Shown here: piece by piece, positions 1 through 7,943 of the stretch | Position numbering within the stretch: position 1 is the stretch's first letter | How the letters are laid out: each line of letters starts with the position of its first letter | Origin: Pseudomonas citrullilanati | GTDB taxonomy: Bacteria; Pseudomonadota; Gammaproteobacteria; Pseudomonadales; Pseudomonadaceae | Length of the DNA: 41,015 nt | Assembly (NCBI RefSeq): GCF_030580855.1 | Contig: NZ_JAUQOP010000044.1 | Coordinates: 1-41,015 of the forward strand | Direction of reading: 5' to 3' | Program-made: the position numbers and the translations under genes | Notes under the pieces: generated by a model | Told to the model about the DNA's origin: nothing | Database searches by the model: none | What the model saw: the letters and a program-made list of their open reading frames with translations, nothing else

Positions 1-1
1 G

Positions 2-40
2 GTGCGCGACGGCACGCCGTGGCGGGATCAAACCGCTTGA
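2..40 (+). CDS. C-terminal end of an upstream gene (partial)
   Basis: The first bases read as an open frame ending VRDGTPWRDQTA and a TGA at 38-40. A GC-rich hairpin follows at once, as expected at the end of a transcription unit. Only 12 codons are visible, so the family cannot be named. The alternative is that this is non-coding sequence. The combination of good codon use and an adjoining terminator is the only support. Confidence 0.35.
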   Translation: MRDGTPWRDQTA

Positions 41-60
41 GGCCCCGGAGGGGGCCATTT
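41..60 (+). terminator. Probable rho-independent terminator
   Basis: GGCCCC (41-46) pairs with GGGGCC (51-56) around a GGAG loop and is followed by ATTT. It sits directly after the TGA of the partial upstream frame. The U-tract is short, so termination strength is uncertain. Confidence 0.45.
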
Positions 61-172
61 GAGCCCGCAATAGCACCCAAAAGACGACCGCGGGTCGGGT
101 GGGGGTGAAAGACAGTTGGCTCCCACAAGGATTCGTTGGGCGACATCGATTAATGTTCACAACCCCGATCCC

Positions 173-203
173 GGTGGGAGCGAGCCTGCTCGCGATGGCG
201 GTG
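173..203 (+). repeat. Single REP element, class A
   Basis: GGTGGGAGCGAGCCTGCTCG, followed by CGATGGCGGTG, is a one-sided copy of the Pseudomonas REP class whose core is GTGGGAGCGGGCTTGCTCGCG. It lies downstream of the GNAT gene, as REPs usually lie between genes. No second inverted copy is nearby, so it is a singlet and not a REPIN. Confidence 0.8.
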
Positions 204-229
204 TGTCAGCTTGCATCGACCGCGGTGTT

Positions 230-727
230 CTACAGTTCGAGCCACATGTGGATCTTGTCGAAGTATTCGTCGTCTACCTGGATCGCCATGGGTTCCAGGC
301 CATACAGCACGAAGCCGCAACGCTGGTAGAGCTTGATCGCCGGGTCGTTGCCGGCGGTGACGGTCAGTTGCACCAGGCGCAGGAAGGGGTGGCGGCGGGC
401 TTCGTCGAGGGCGGCTTGCAGCAGTTGATGGCCCAGCCCCTGGCGGCAATGGGCGGCGCTGACGTACATGCCGAACAGGGTCGCCTTGTGCCGGGCCTTG
501 GCCCGGGGCTCCAGGGCCAGGCCGACGATCCCGGCCAGTTGGCCCTCGTTGAACGCCCCCAGCACCACGTCCAATCGACTGGTCAGCCGTGATTCCCACC
601 AATTGATCGGCAGCGCCGCGCGCTCACCGGCGCTGGACGTGAACGCCTGCGGGTGCAACGCATAGGCCTGGAGCATCAGTTCGCGATACGCCGGGGCATC
701 GCCGGCCCGCAGCCGCCTGATGCTCAT
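230..727 (-). CDS. GNAT family N-acetyltransferase
   Basis: A 165-residue GNAT-fold acetyltransferase, expected to move an acetyl group from acetyl-CoA to an amine of unknown identity in the cytoplasm. The sequence shows the family order: an N-terminal MSIRRLRAGDAPAYREL strand/helix, the beta-4/alpha-3 CoA-binding segment (LFGMYVSAAHCRQGLGHQLL, residues 84-103, with the Q/R-x-x-G-x-G/A pattern as RQGLGH), and the C-terminal AIKLYQRCGFVLYGLEP typical of GNATs. The start at 727 is chosen because its ATG overlaps the TGA of the LysE-type gene by four bases (ATGA). The frame stays open upstream, but that part reads inside lysE and is not real. Co-translation with an amino-acid exporter is common in Pseudomonas, but the substrate cannot be read from the sequence. 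Confidence 0.92.
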   Translation of the reverse strand: MSIRRLRAGDAPAYRELMLQAYALHPQAFTSSAGERAALPINWWESRLTSRLDVVLGAFNEGQLAGIVGLALEPRAKARHKATLFGMYVSAAHCRQGLGHQLLQAALDEARRHPFLRLVQLTVTAGNDPAIKLYQRCGFVLYGLEPMAIQVDDEYFDKIHMWLEL

Positions 728-1362
728 GCCGCACGCCGTTGCTCGATCATCAGGCGCAGCGCCAACGTGCCGAGCACGAAGCCCATGAAATAACGCTGCA
801 CGGCCAGCCAGGTCGGGTTGTGGGCGAACCAGCCGGCTATCCCGGCAGCGAACAGCGCGATCAGCAGGTTGACGCTGAAACTGACGCTGATCTGGGTCAG
901 TCCGAGGATGAGGCTCTGGGTGAACAGCGAGCCATGCTCCGGGCTGATGAACTGCGGGAACACCGACAGGTAGAACACCGCGATCTTCGGGTTCAGGGCG
1001 CTGGTGAGAAAACCCATGGTGATCAATCTGCGCGTCGAGTCCGCCGGCAACTGCCGGGCCTCGAACGGTGAGCGGGCGCCCGGCTTCACGGCCTGCCAGG
1101 CCAGCCACAGCAGGTACAGCGCACCGGCCCACTTCAGGACTTCATAGGCCATGGGCACCGCCAGGAACACCGCCGTCAGCCCTGCGGCCGCCGCGAACAT
1201 GTGCACGAAGAAACCCGCCACCACGCCCAGCAAGGACGTGACGCCGGCCTTGCGACCCTGGCAGATCGAGCGGGAAATCAGGTAGATCATGTTCGGGCCG
1301 GGGGTGAGCACCATCAGCAGGGCGGCGGCGGCGAAAATCAGCAGGTCTGGCAGTGGGATCAT
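724..1362 (-). CDS. LysE/RhtB family amino-acid exporter
   Basis: A 212-residue inner-membrane protein of the LysE/RhtB translocator family, which exports amino acids or related small metabolites. It has the usual length and about six hydrophobic segments. The family signature lies near the N-terminus (VLTPGPNMIYLISRSICQGR, residues 18-37) and a second conserved stretch, GFLTSALNPKIAVFYLSVFP, lies mid-protein. It is the first gene of a two-gene unit; its stop overlaps the start of the GNAT gene. Candidate substrates (threonine, homoserine lactones, lysine-like compounds) cannot be separated from sequence alone. The reading frame is intact and nothing is unusual. Confidence 0.93.
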   Translation of the reverse strand: MIPLPDLLIFAAAALLMVLTPGPNMIYLISRSICQGRKAGVTSLLGVVAGFFVHMFAAAAGLTAVFLAVPMAYEVLKWAGALYLLWLAWQAVKPGARSPFEARQLPADSTRRLITMGFLTSALNPKIAVFYLSVFPQFISPEHGSLFTQSLILGLTQISVSFSVNLLIALFAAGIAGWFAHNPTWLAVQRYFMGFVLGTLALRLMIEQRRAA

Positions 1363-1376
1363 GGGCGTTGTTCCTA

Positions 1377-1514
1377 GGCTCTGTATGAGAAACCTTGATA
1401 CTCGGTGATGCTGCGTTGAAACAGCCTCGGAATGCTCATTTACAACCCGTGAACTCCGTTTCCTCGGCTGTTTTCGCCTTGCCTGACCTTCGTCTCAAGA
1501 CTTTTCAACAGTCC
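1377..1514. mobile_element. MITE-like element or insertion-sequence remnant (~138 bp)
   Basis: The gap between lysE and the Nudix gene holds a segment with imperfect terminal inverted repeats. The left end is GGCTCTGTATGAGAAACCTT; the right end, read on the other strand, is GGACTGTTGAAAAGTCTTGA. Roughly 17 of 24 positions agree when small gaps are allowed. There is no open frame inside. The AT content and texture differ from the flanking coding DNA. The layout suits a non-autonomous element or the end of an IS, but no clear target-site duplication is visible, so the boundaries are approximate. Confidence 0.4.
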
Positions 1515-1518
1515 TGGA

Positions 1519-1935
1519 TCAGCAAGCCACGGTTCGCGAGGCTCGATAAAACGGCAGGATGACCTCGCCTGTCAACGGCGCCAGCGGCAGGTCGCCCTCG
1601 CCGGCCGGATCGATCCAGCGCACTTCTTCGATTTCGGCCGCTGGTGAAACGGCGGCATCGATGCCCAGCAGGAACACCTCGGCCTGGACGGTAAAACCCG
1701 GTTCGTTGGCGGCCGGTGCGCTGAACATGCCCAGGTGACGGGCCTGGGCGGGATCGATCACCAGGCCCAGTTCTTCCTGCAGCTCCCGGGCCAGGGCCTG
1801 GACCGGTTGCTCATGGGGCTCGATCTTGCCCCCCGGCTGCATGAAGGCCCGGGTGCCGCGCTTGCGCACCAGCAGGGTTCGACCGTCAGGCCCGATCAAC
1901 AGGGCGGCGGCGATGCGGATGAGGGAGGTGGTCAT
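1519..1935 (-). CDS. Nudix hydrolase
   Basis: A 138-residue Nudix pyrophosphohydrolase that cleaves nucleoside diphosphates linked to another moiety, using Mg2+. The full Nudix box is present at residues 36-58: G36, E42, R50-E51-L52, E54-E55 and G57-L58, matching G-x5-E-x7-R-E-U-x-E-E-x-G-U. The domain starts almost at residue 1 (MTTSLIRIAAALLIG), which resembles the 8-oxo-dGTP/ADP-ribose pyrophosphatase subgroup. The start at 1935 is preferred over an upstream ATG at 2025: the extra 30 residues look non-homologous and lie close to the REPIN. It stands alone, with the MITE-like element downstream and the REPIN upstream. The substrate is unknown. Confidence 0.9.
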   Translation of the reverse strand: MTTSLIRIAAALLIGPDGRTLLVRKRGTRAFMQPGGKIEPHEQPVQALARELQEELGLVIDPAQARHLGMFSAPAANEPGFTVQAEVFLLGIDAAVSPAAEIEEVRWIDPAGEGDLPLAPLTGEVILPFYRASRTVAC

Positions 1936-2028
1936 GAGTGATAACGCCTTGGCGGGGAAAATGGCGGGGAGATTACAGCGCGTAGCAACGGGAGCAAAGC
2001 ATGGCAGCAGCTTCAGGACACGCACGGT

Positions 2029-2124
2029 TCCTGTGGGAGCGGGCTTGCTCGCGAAGGCGGTGTGGCCAGCAACATCGGTTGTGACTGATTCACCGCCTTC
2101 GCGAGCAAGCCCGCTCCCACAGGG
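2029..2124. repeat. REPIN (inverted REP pair), class A
   Basis: Two ~35-bp arms, TTCCTGTGGGAGCGGGCTTG... at 2029 and its near-perfect inverse ending ...GCCCGCTCCCACAGGGA at 2124, flank a ~20-bp loop. This is the standard REPIN form of the class A REP. It lies between the Nudix gene and the end of the response-regulator gene, and its long hairpin could also end transcripts or stabilise their 3' ends. Confidence 0.9.
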
Positions 2125-2149
2125 AACTGTGTCGTCTACCAGGATTTTG

Positions 2150-3511
2150 TCAGCCCAATATCGGCCTCGGTGCCGACGGATCTTCTTCGGGCACCTTCAC
2201 GAACACGCTGTAGCGGGCGCCTTCCATGGCTTCGAAGGCGATGAGCTTTTCCACCAGCGGGCCGCTCAAGACCTTGCCGGCGTTGAGCAGCAGCATGCCG
2301 TTGTCGGCGTTGAGGTTGCGCGCCAGGACCATCCCGGCGCCCAGCTCCCGGGTGGTCATGACCTTCACCGAAGGGTCCGACAAGGTCACGTCGTCCAGGT
2401 ATTCGCCGCAGGCCTTGATGAAGTCCTCGATCATGTCCGGGTCATACAGCTTGCCGGCGTACTTGCGGATGTAGACCAGGGCCTCGTCGCTGTTCATCTG
2501 CCGTTCGAGGATCAAGCCGCGCTGCAGTTCGATGAAGTCCACCGCCAGTTTCAACAGCCGCGAACCGAACGGAATCGCCTCGCCCTTGAGGTGTTCGGGG
2601 AAACCGCTGCCGTCCCAGCGCTCCTGGTGATGGCGGATGATCCGCGCCGCGTCCTTCATCGGGTCCAGGGTCATCAGCAGCGATTCGCTCTGCTTCGGGT
2701 AGGCGCGGTACAGCTCCAGTTCCGTGTGGTGCAGCATGTCGGCCGGCGTGACCATCATGTTGTCGGTCCAGCTCAGCTTGCCGATGTTGTAGAGCGCCGC
2801 GGCCATGGTCAGGTCGCGATCGGTGGACTCGTCGAGGAAATGCAGGCGGCTGTAGACCCTGATCAACTCGATGATCTGCCGGTTGGTCTGCTTGGCCTTG
2901 GGCAGGCGCAGGTTGGCGATCAGCGAAAACACTTCGGTGCTGGTCACATAGCTGCGCTTGAGCTCGTCGTAGGCCAGGTCGAGCATGTCGGCGGTCTGCT
3001 GCAACTCGGAGGTGCGCGACGCCACGCGTTTTTCCAGGGTGGCGTTGAGTGTCTTGAGTTGCTGGTTCTGCTCGCGAGTCAGCGCTTCGAGGCGCTGGCG
3101 CTCGTTTTCGGAATGCTGGTGGGCCAGGGCCTGGCGCAGGGCCTGCACCACTTCCTCGTCGTTCCACGGCTTGCTGAGGTAGCGGTACAAGCCGCCCTCG
3201 TTGATGGCCTTGGTCATCATGTCCACGTCGGCGTAGCCGGTGAGCAGGATGCGCAAGGTCGACGGGTACAACTGGCGGATCTGCGCCAACAGCGTGGCGC
3301 CATCCATGTTGGGCATGCGCGCGTCGGTCATCACCAGGTCGACCGGCCGCTCCTTGAGGATTTCCAAGGCCTTGGCACCGCTGTCGGCCAGCAGGATCTC
3401 GTAGGGCTGGCTGCGCAACAACCGGCGCAGGCTGTTGAGTATCGACTCTTCATCATCGACCAACAGCACCGTCGGCTTCTTTACCGGAACGTCCGGCGAT
3501 TGATCTTCCAT
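2150..3511 (-). CDS. Response regulator with degenerate HD-GYP (YN-GFP) domain
   Basis: A 453-residue RpfG-like response regulator. The REC domain (residues 13-130) has acidic D19/D20, phospho-acceptor D63 in VMTDARMP, and K114. A coiled coil (about 135-190) leads to an HD-GYP domain (about 190-375) and a C-terminal extension. In active HD-GYP phosphodiesterases the metal-binding motif is HD; here it is Y241-N242 (ALYNIGKL), and GYP is GFP (303-305), while H294-H295 remain. Loss of HD should abolish metal-dependent c-di-GMP hydrolysis. P. aeruginosa PA2572 is a known YN-GYP protein of the same design and is probably the ortholog. The start at 3511 is chosen because AGGAGG lies about 9 bases upstream; an in-frame ATG 21 bases earlier has no such site. 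It is transcribed divergently from the GGDEF/EAL operon. Confidence 0.9.
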   Translation of the reverse strand: MEDQSPDVPVKKPTVLLVDDEESILNSLRRLLRSQPYEILLADSGAKALEILKERPVDLVMTDARMPNMDGATLLAQIRQLYPSTLRILLTGYADVDMMTKAINEGGLYRYLSKPWNDEEVVQALRQALAHQHSENERQRLEALTREQNQQLKTLNATLEKRVASRTSELQQTADMLDLAYDELKRSYVTSTEVFSLIANLRLPKAKQTNRQIIELIRVYSRLHFLDESTDRDLTMAAALYNIGKLSWTDNMMVTPADMLHHTELELYRAYPKQSESLLMTLDPMKDAARIIRHHQERWDGSGFPEHLKGEAIPFGSRLLKLAVDFIELQRGLILERQMNSDEALVYIRKYAGKLYDPDMIEDFIKACGEYLDDVTLSDPSVKVMTTRELGAGMVLARNLNADNGMLLLNAGKVLSGPLVEKLIAFEAMEGARYSVFVKVPEEDPSAPRPILG

Positions 3512-3740
3512 TGCTACCCCCTCCTGATTCACGACAACCGTTCTACCGTACCCCCAAAAGACAGGCTAGTAGATTGCGAACATTTAGGCACGATTTGCCA
3601 TCACTGGCCGCACGCATCCCGATCGGCCGACTATGCTGTACCCCATGAAGGGCCATGTACAGGCCAGAATACTCATGCCAGCGAAAGGGATATCAGATGG
3701 GTCCACGGTTCTATCGTCAGCCTCTCCACGGTGCACGGCC
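3512..3740. promoter_or_regulatory. Divergent intergenic region of the c-di-GMP locus
   Basis: This 229-bp region separates the divergent YN-GYP regulator and the GGDEF/EAL operon and must hold both promoters. On the minus strand a strong AGGAGG ribosome-binding site precedes the regulator. No convincing -35/-10 pair or known operator was recognised. In-frame ATGs at 3633 and 3675 could extend the plus-strand protein, but homology with its two sister regulators argues against them. Confidence 0.4.
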
Positions 3741-6032
3741 ATGAACCTGCCGTCGGAAAGAGCCAACCGGCGGATCCTGATCGTCGATGACACGCCGACG
3801 ATCCACGAGGATTTTCGCAAGATCCTCAGCCCCCATGCCGCATCCGACGACAACCTGAGCAGTGCCGAAGAAGCCCTGTTCGGCGCGCCGGTGGCGATCG
3901 CCAGCCAGAGCTTCGTGCTCGACTCGGCTTTCCAGGGCATGGAAGCCCTGAACAAGGTCGAAGCCGCACTGGCCCAGGGGCAGCCGTATGCCATGGCCTT
4001 CATCGACATGCGCATGCCGCCTGGCTGGGACGGCCTGGAAACCATCGAGCGGTTGTGGCGCGCCGACCCCAAGCTGCAAGTGGCGCTGTGCACCGCCTAT
4101 TCGGATTATTCCTGGGAAGACATCGCCGAGCGCCTGGAGCTGGGCGATCGCCTGCTGATCCTGAAGAAACCCTTCGACGCCATCGAGATCCGCCAGATGG
4201 CCAGCACGCTGACGGTCAAATGGCAGATGACCGAAGACGCCGCGCTGAAGATGGACATGCTCGAACAGGCGGTCGAGGCGCGCACCCGGGAACTGGCCGA
4301 CGCCAACATCATCGTGCAGAACAGCCCGACCATCCTCTATCGCCTGCGCGGCGAGCCACCGTTCCCGTTGATGTACATCTCCCACAACATCACCAAGTTC
4401 GGCCATGTCGCGGCGCAACTGGTCGGCTCGCCGGACTGGGCGCAAATGCTCATCCATCCCGATGACCAGTCCAAGATCGGCGACGCCATGGTCCGCGTCC
4501 TGGACCGGGACACTGCTGGCGCCTCCATCGAATTTCGCATGCGCACCGGCGACGGTGGCTACCGCTGGGTGGAGAACCGCTACATCCCGGTGCGCAACGA
4601 GCAAGGCCTGTTGCTGGAGGTGGAAGGCATCATCCTCGACATCACCGAACGCAAGCTGGCCGAGGAGAAGATCGCCCTGCTCGCCCGCACCGACGGCCTG
4701 ACCGGGCTGGCCAACCGCGCCACCATGATCGAACGGCTGCACCAGGCCTTCGCCGCTGCGCGCCGGGGGGCGCCGGCGTTCGCGATGTTCTACCTGGACC
4801 TGGACCACTTCAAGCGGATCAACGACACCCTGGGCCACCCCATCGGCGACCTGCTCCTGCAGGAAGTCGCCGCCCGCATCAAGGCCTGCACCCGGGAAAA
4901 CGACGTGGTGGCGCGCCTGGGCGGCGACGAGTTCGCCATCCTGCAACTGGACGTCCACGAGGCCACCCACTGCGCCGCGCTGGCGGCGAAGATCCGCGAC
5001 GCCCTGGTGGTGCCCTACGCCCTGGACGGTAACGACGTGCGGATCTCGGTGAGCATCGGCATCGCCCTGTACACGCCGCAAAGCCAGAGTGCCGACAGCC
5101 TCATGGCGCAGTCCGACATGGCCCTGTACCGCTCCAAGGAAAAGGGTCGCAACCAGTACCACTTCCATAACGAGGAGATCAACCAGGAGGTCACCGACCG
5201 GGTCGCCCTGGCCAATGACCTGCGCCAGGCCATCGAAAACAACGAGCTGCACCTGCATTACCTGCCGGAAGTCGACCTCGGCACCGGGCGGATCCTCGGC
5301 ATGGGCGTGCAGGTCCGCTGGAACCACCCCGAACGCGGCTGGCTGGAGCCGGCGGCGTTCATGCCGGCCGCCGAAAAGACCGGGATCATCATCGGCCTGG
5401 GCCACTGGGTGCTGGACCAGGCCTGCCAGCAGATGCGCCAGTGGCGCGACCAGAACATGGCGCCGCCGGTGATCGCCCTCGACCTGTCCCTGACCCAGCT
5501 CAAGACCGGCCCGGAACTGATCTACGACGTGCTGCGCACCACCGCCCGCTGGGAACTGGCCCCCTGGGACCTGCGCTTCGACGTCACCGAAGCCACCCTG
5601 GCCCAGACCAAGTGGACCCACAACGATGTGCTGCCGCGCCTGTGCGAACTGGGCGTGCAGATCGCGATCGATGAATTCGGCACCGAGTATTCCTCGTTCG
5701 ACTACCTCAAGACCTACCGGGTCAACCACCTCAAGCTCGCCCAACGGTTCCTCGACAGCGCCCATGCCGACCCCGGCAACGCCACGACCCTGCGGGCCAT
5801 CCTCAACTTCGCCCGGGACGTGGGCATCGGGATCATCGCCGAAGGCGTCGAGACCCAGGAGCAACGCACCACGCTGATGTCCAGCGGTGGGACGATGCAA
5901 GCCCAGGGGCACTACTTCAGCACGGTCGTGGACAGCCACCAGGCCGCCGAGCTGCTCAAGGCCGGCAGCATCGTCCCGGCGACCGACCACTGGACCCGCC
6001 CCCCGAGCCAGCTATCGGAGAGCACCCCATGA
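3741..6032 (+). CDS. REC-PAS-GGDEF-EAL diguanylate cyclase with inactive EAL
   Basis: A 763-residue cytoplasmic response regulator predicted to make c-di-GMP from two GTP. Order: REC (about 10-160; D16/D17, acceptor D89 in FIDMRMPPGWDG, K142), PAS_3 fold (about 194-303, ending ILDITERKL), GGDEF (about 310-475) and EAL (about 485-740). GGDEF at 394-398 is intact, and an inhibitory I-site R385-E-N-D388 lies exactly five residues upstream. The EAL domain is degenerate: the EAL triad is G-V-Q (522-524), ELEITES is replaced by LRFDVTEA, and IDDFGTGYSS by IDEFGTEYSS, so hydrolysis is unlikely. The start MNLPSERANRRILIVDDTP matches the N-termini of the two sister regulators; the start has no strong ribosome-binding site. 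First gene of the operon; its TGA overlaps the next ATG. Confidence 0.9.
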   Translation: MNLPSERANRRILIVDDTPTIHEDFRKILSPHAASDDNLSSAEEALFGAPVAIASQSFVLDSAFQGMEALNKVEAALAQGQPYAMAFIDMRMPPGWDGLETIERLWRADPKLQVALCTAYSDYSWEDIAERLELGDRLLILKKPFDAIEIRQMASTLTVKWQMTEDAALKMDMLEQAVEARTRELADANIIVQNSPTILYRLRGEPPFPLMYISHNITKFGHVAAQLVGSPDWAQMLIHPDDQSKIGDAMVRVLDRDTAGASIEFRMRTGDGGYRWVENRYIPVRNEQGLLLEVEGIILDITERKLAEEKIALLARTDGLTGLANRATMIERLHQAFAAARRGAPAFAMFYLDLDHFKRINDTLGHPIGDLLLQEVAARIKACTRENDVVARLGGDEFAILQLDVHEATHCAALAAKIRDALVVPYALDGNDVRISVSIGIALYTPQSQSADSLMAQSDMALYRSKEKGRNQYHFHNEEINQEVTDRVALANDLRQAIENNELHLHYLPEVDLGTGRILGMGVQVRWNHPERGWLEPAAFMPAAEKTGIIIGLGHWVLDQACQQMRQWRDQNMAPPVIALDLSLTQLKTGPELIYDVLRTTARWELAPWDLRFDVTEATLAQTKWTHNDVLPRLCELGVQIAIDEFGTEYSSFDYLKTYRVNHLKLAQRFLDSAHADPGNATTLRAILNFARDVGIGIIAEGVETQEQRTTLMSSGGTMQAQGHYFSTVVDSHQAAELLKAGSIVPATDHWTRPPSQLSESTP

Positions 6033-7903
6033 ACCCTTTGTCGGTACCGGCGAACAGGCGAATCCTGGTGGTGGACGACACACCGGCCATCCACCAGGAC
6101 TTCCGCAAGATCCTCAGCGCCGGCAGCAGCGGTGATGACTCGCTGGACGACACCGAGAGCCTGCTGTTCGGCACGCCCCAGGTCACCCGTCCGCAGTTCC
6201 AGATCGATTCCGCGTACCAGGGCGAAGAAGCGCTGGAACTGGTCAAGCGCGCCCAGGCCGAAGGCCAGCCCTATGCCCTGGTGTTCGCCGACATGCGCAT
6301 GCCGCCGGGCTGGGACGGCCTGCAGACCATCGAGCGGCTGTGGGAAGCCGACCCGCGGCTGCAGATCGCCCTGTGCACGGCGTTCTCGGATTATTCCTGG
6401 GAAAGCATGGCCGAGCGGATCGAGTTCGACGATCAGTTGTTGATCCTGAAGAAACCCTTCGACACCCTGGAAATTCGCCAGATGGCCAGCGCCATGACCT
6501 GGAAATGGCAACTGGCCCAGGATGCGGCGCGCAAGATGCGCAGCCTGGAACGCACGATCGAGGAACGGGTCCAGGAGTTGCTCAAGGTCTCCCACCTGCT
6601 GCAATACGACGTGCTCACCGAACTGCCCAACAGCATGTTGCTCGGCGACCGCCTGACCCAGGCCATGGCCCAGTGCCGCCGGCATGACCGGCAACTGGCG
6701 GTGATGTTCCTCGGCCTGGACCGGTTCAAGCGCGTCAACAACGCCCTGGGGCATCCGGTGGGCGATGAAATGCTCAAGCGCGTGGCCCGGGCGCTGTCCA
6801 CCGTGGTGCGCGAGTCCGACTCGGTGTTTCGCTACGGCTCCGATGAATTCGTGGTCGTGCTGGGGGACATCAGCGACTCGCAGCAGACCAAGGGTGTGGC
6901 GGAAAAACTGCTGGCGGCGGTCAGCACCCCCCAGCCGATCGACGGCCATGACTTGACCGTCACCGCGAGCCTGGGCGTGAGCGTGTACCCGACCGACGGT
7001 TTCGACGCGGTGGCGCTGATCAAGAAAGCCGAGACGGCGATGCGCAACGTCAAGGAAGCCGGCCCCAACGACTACCGGTTCTTCACCGAGGACATGAATC
7101 GCCGGGCCCGCCAGCAGCAGACCATCGAGTCCGGCCTGCGGCTGGCCCTGCAACGCAAGGAATTCGTGCTGCACTACCAGCCCAAGCTCGATCTGACGAG
7201 CGGCAAGGTGGTCGGCGTCGAGGCGCTGGTGCGCTGGAATCGCCCGGACCATGGCCTCGTCTACCCCTCGGACTTCATCCCGGTGGCCGAGGACAGCGGC
7301 CTGATCGTGCCCCTGAGCCAATGGGTGCTCCAGGAGGCCTGCCAGCAGGCGCGCACCTGGCAAGACCAGGGCATGCGGCCGCTGTACCTGTCGGTGAACG
7401 TCTCGGCCATCGACTTTCGCCAACGCGGTTTCGTCGACGGCATCGCCCGCACCCTCAAGGAAACCGGCCTGGACCCGACACAGTTGGAACTGGAGATCAC
7501 CGAAAGCGTGCTGATGCAGAACATCGACACCACCGTCGCGACCCTCAGGAGCATCAAGCAACTGGGCGTCCGGCTGGCCATCGATGATTTCGGCACCGGG
7601 TACTCGAGCCTGAGCTACCTGCAGAAGTTTCCAGTGGACGTGTTGAAGATCGACCAGTCGTTCGTGGGCGACCTGAGCATCGACAGCAATGACGCCAAGC
7701 TGGTGAGCACCATCATCAGCCTGGGCAAGGGCCTGAACCTGCACATCATTGCCGAAGGCGTGGAAACCCTGGAGCAGCTGGATTTCCTCAGGGCCCACCA
7801 GTGCGAAGAAGCCCAGGGTTACTTCTTCAGCAAGCCCGTGGAACCGCAAGCCTTCGTCCAATGGATGGCCGAATGGGAACAGCGCCCTAACCCGTTTTCC
7901 TGA
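6029..7903 (+). CDS. REC-GSDEF-EAL c-di-GMP phosphodiesterase
   Basis: A 624-residue response regulator predicted to hydrolyse c-di-GMP to pGpG. REC (about 10-165) carries D16/D17, acceptor D88 (FADMRMPPGWDG) and K142, and is closely similar to the REC of the preceding gene. The GGDEF domain (about 190-355) reads RYGSDEF at 268-274 and lacks an RxxD I-site at the right distance, so cyclase activity is doubtful, although GTP binding is possible. The EAL domain (about 365-620) keeps every catalytic element: E398-A-L, N457, E489 with ITES, D519-D520 in IDDFGTGYSS, K540 and E577. It is the functional mirror of its neighbour, which has an intact GGDEF and a dead EAL. The ATGA overlap (6029-6032) implies coupled translation. 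Confidence 0.92.
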   Translation: MNPLSVPANRRILVVDDTPAIHQDFRKILSAGSSGDDSLDDTESLLFGTPQVTRPQFQIDSAYQGEEALELVKRAQAEGQPYALVFADMRMPPGWDGLQTIERLWEADPRLQIALCTAFSDYSWESMAERIEFDDQLLILKKPFDTLEIRQMASAMTWKWQLAQDAARKMRSLERTIEERVQELLKVSHLLQYDVLTELPNSMLLGDRLTQAMAQCRRHDRQLAVMFLGLDRFKRVNNALGHPVGDEMLKRVARALSTVVRESDSVFRYGSDEFVVVLGDISDSQQTKGVAEKLLAAVSTPQPIDGHDLTVTASLGVSVYPTDGFDAVALIKKAETAMRNVKEAGPNDYRFFTEDMNRRARQQQTIESGLRLALQRKEFVLHYQPKLDLTSGKVVGVEALVRWNRPDHGLVYPSDFIPVAEDSGLIVPLSQWVLQEACQQARTWQDQGMRPLYLSVNVSAIDFRQRGFVDGIARTLKETGLDPTQLELEITESVLMQNIDTTVATLRSIKQLGVRLAIDDFGTGYSSLSYLQKFPVDVLKIDQSFVGDLSIDSNDAKLVSTIISLGKGLNLHIIAEGVETLEQLDFLRAHQCEEAQGYFFSKPVEPQAFVQWMAEWEQRPNPFS

Positions 7904-7943
7904 AACAGCCTGCTCCATCAACCCACGTTCAAGGAAGTCTTCG

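Noticed and set aside
1826..3790. 654-codon plus-strand frame over the Nudix and response-regulator genes
   Set aside because: It runs through a REPIN and antisense to two genes with intact motifs.
3717..5990. 757-codon open frame antisense to the first GGDEF/EAL gene
   Set aside because: GC-rich coding DNA gives long antisense frames; the product is rich in Val/Gly/Asp/His without any domain, while the plus strand has full domain structure.
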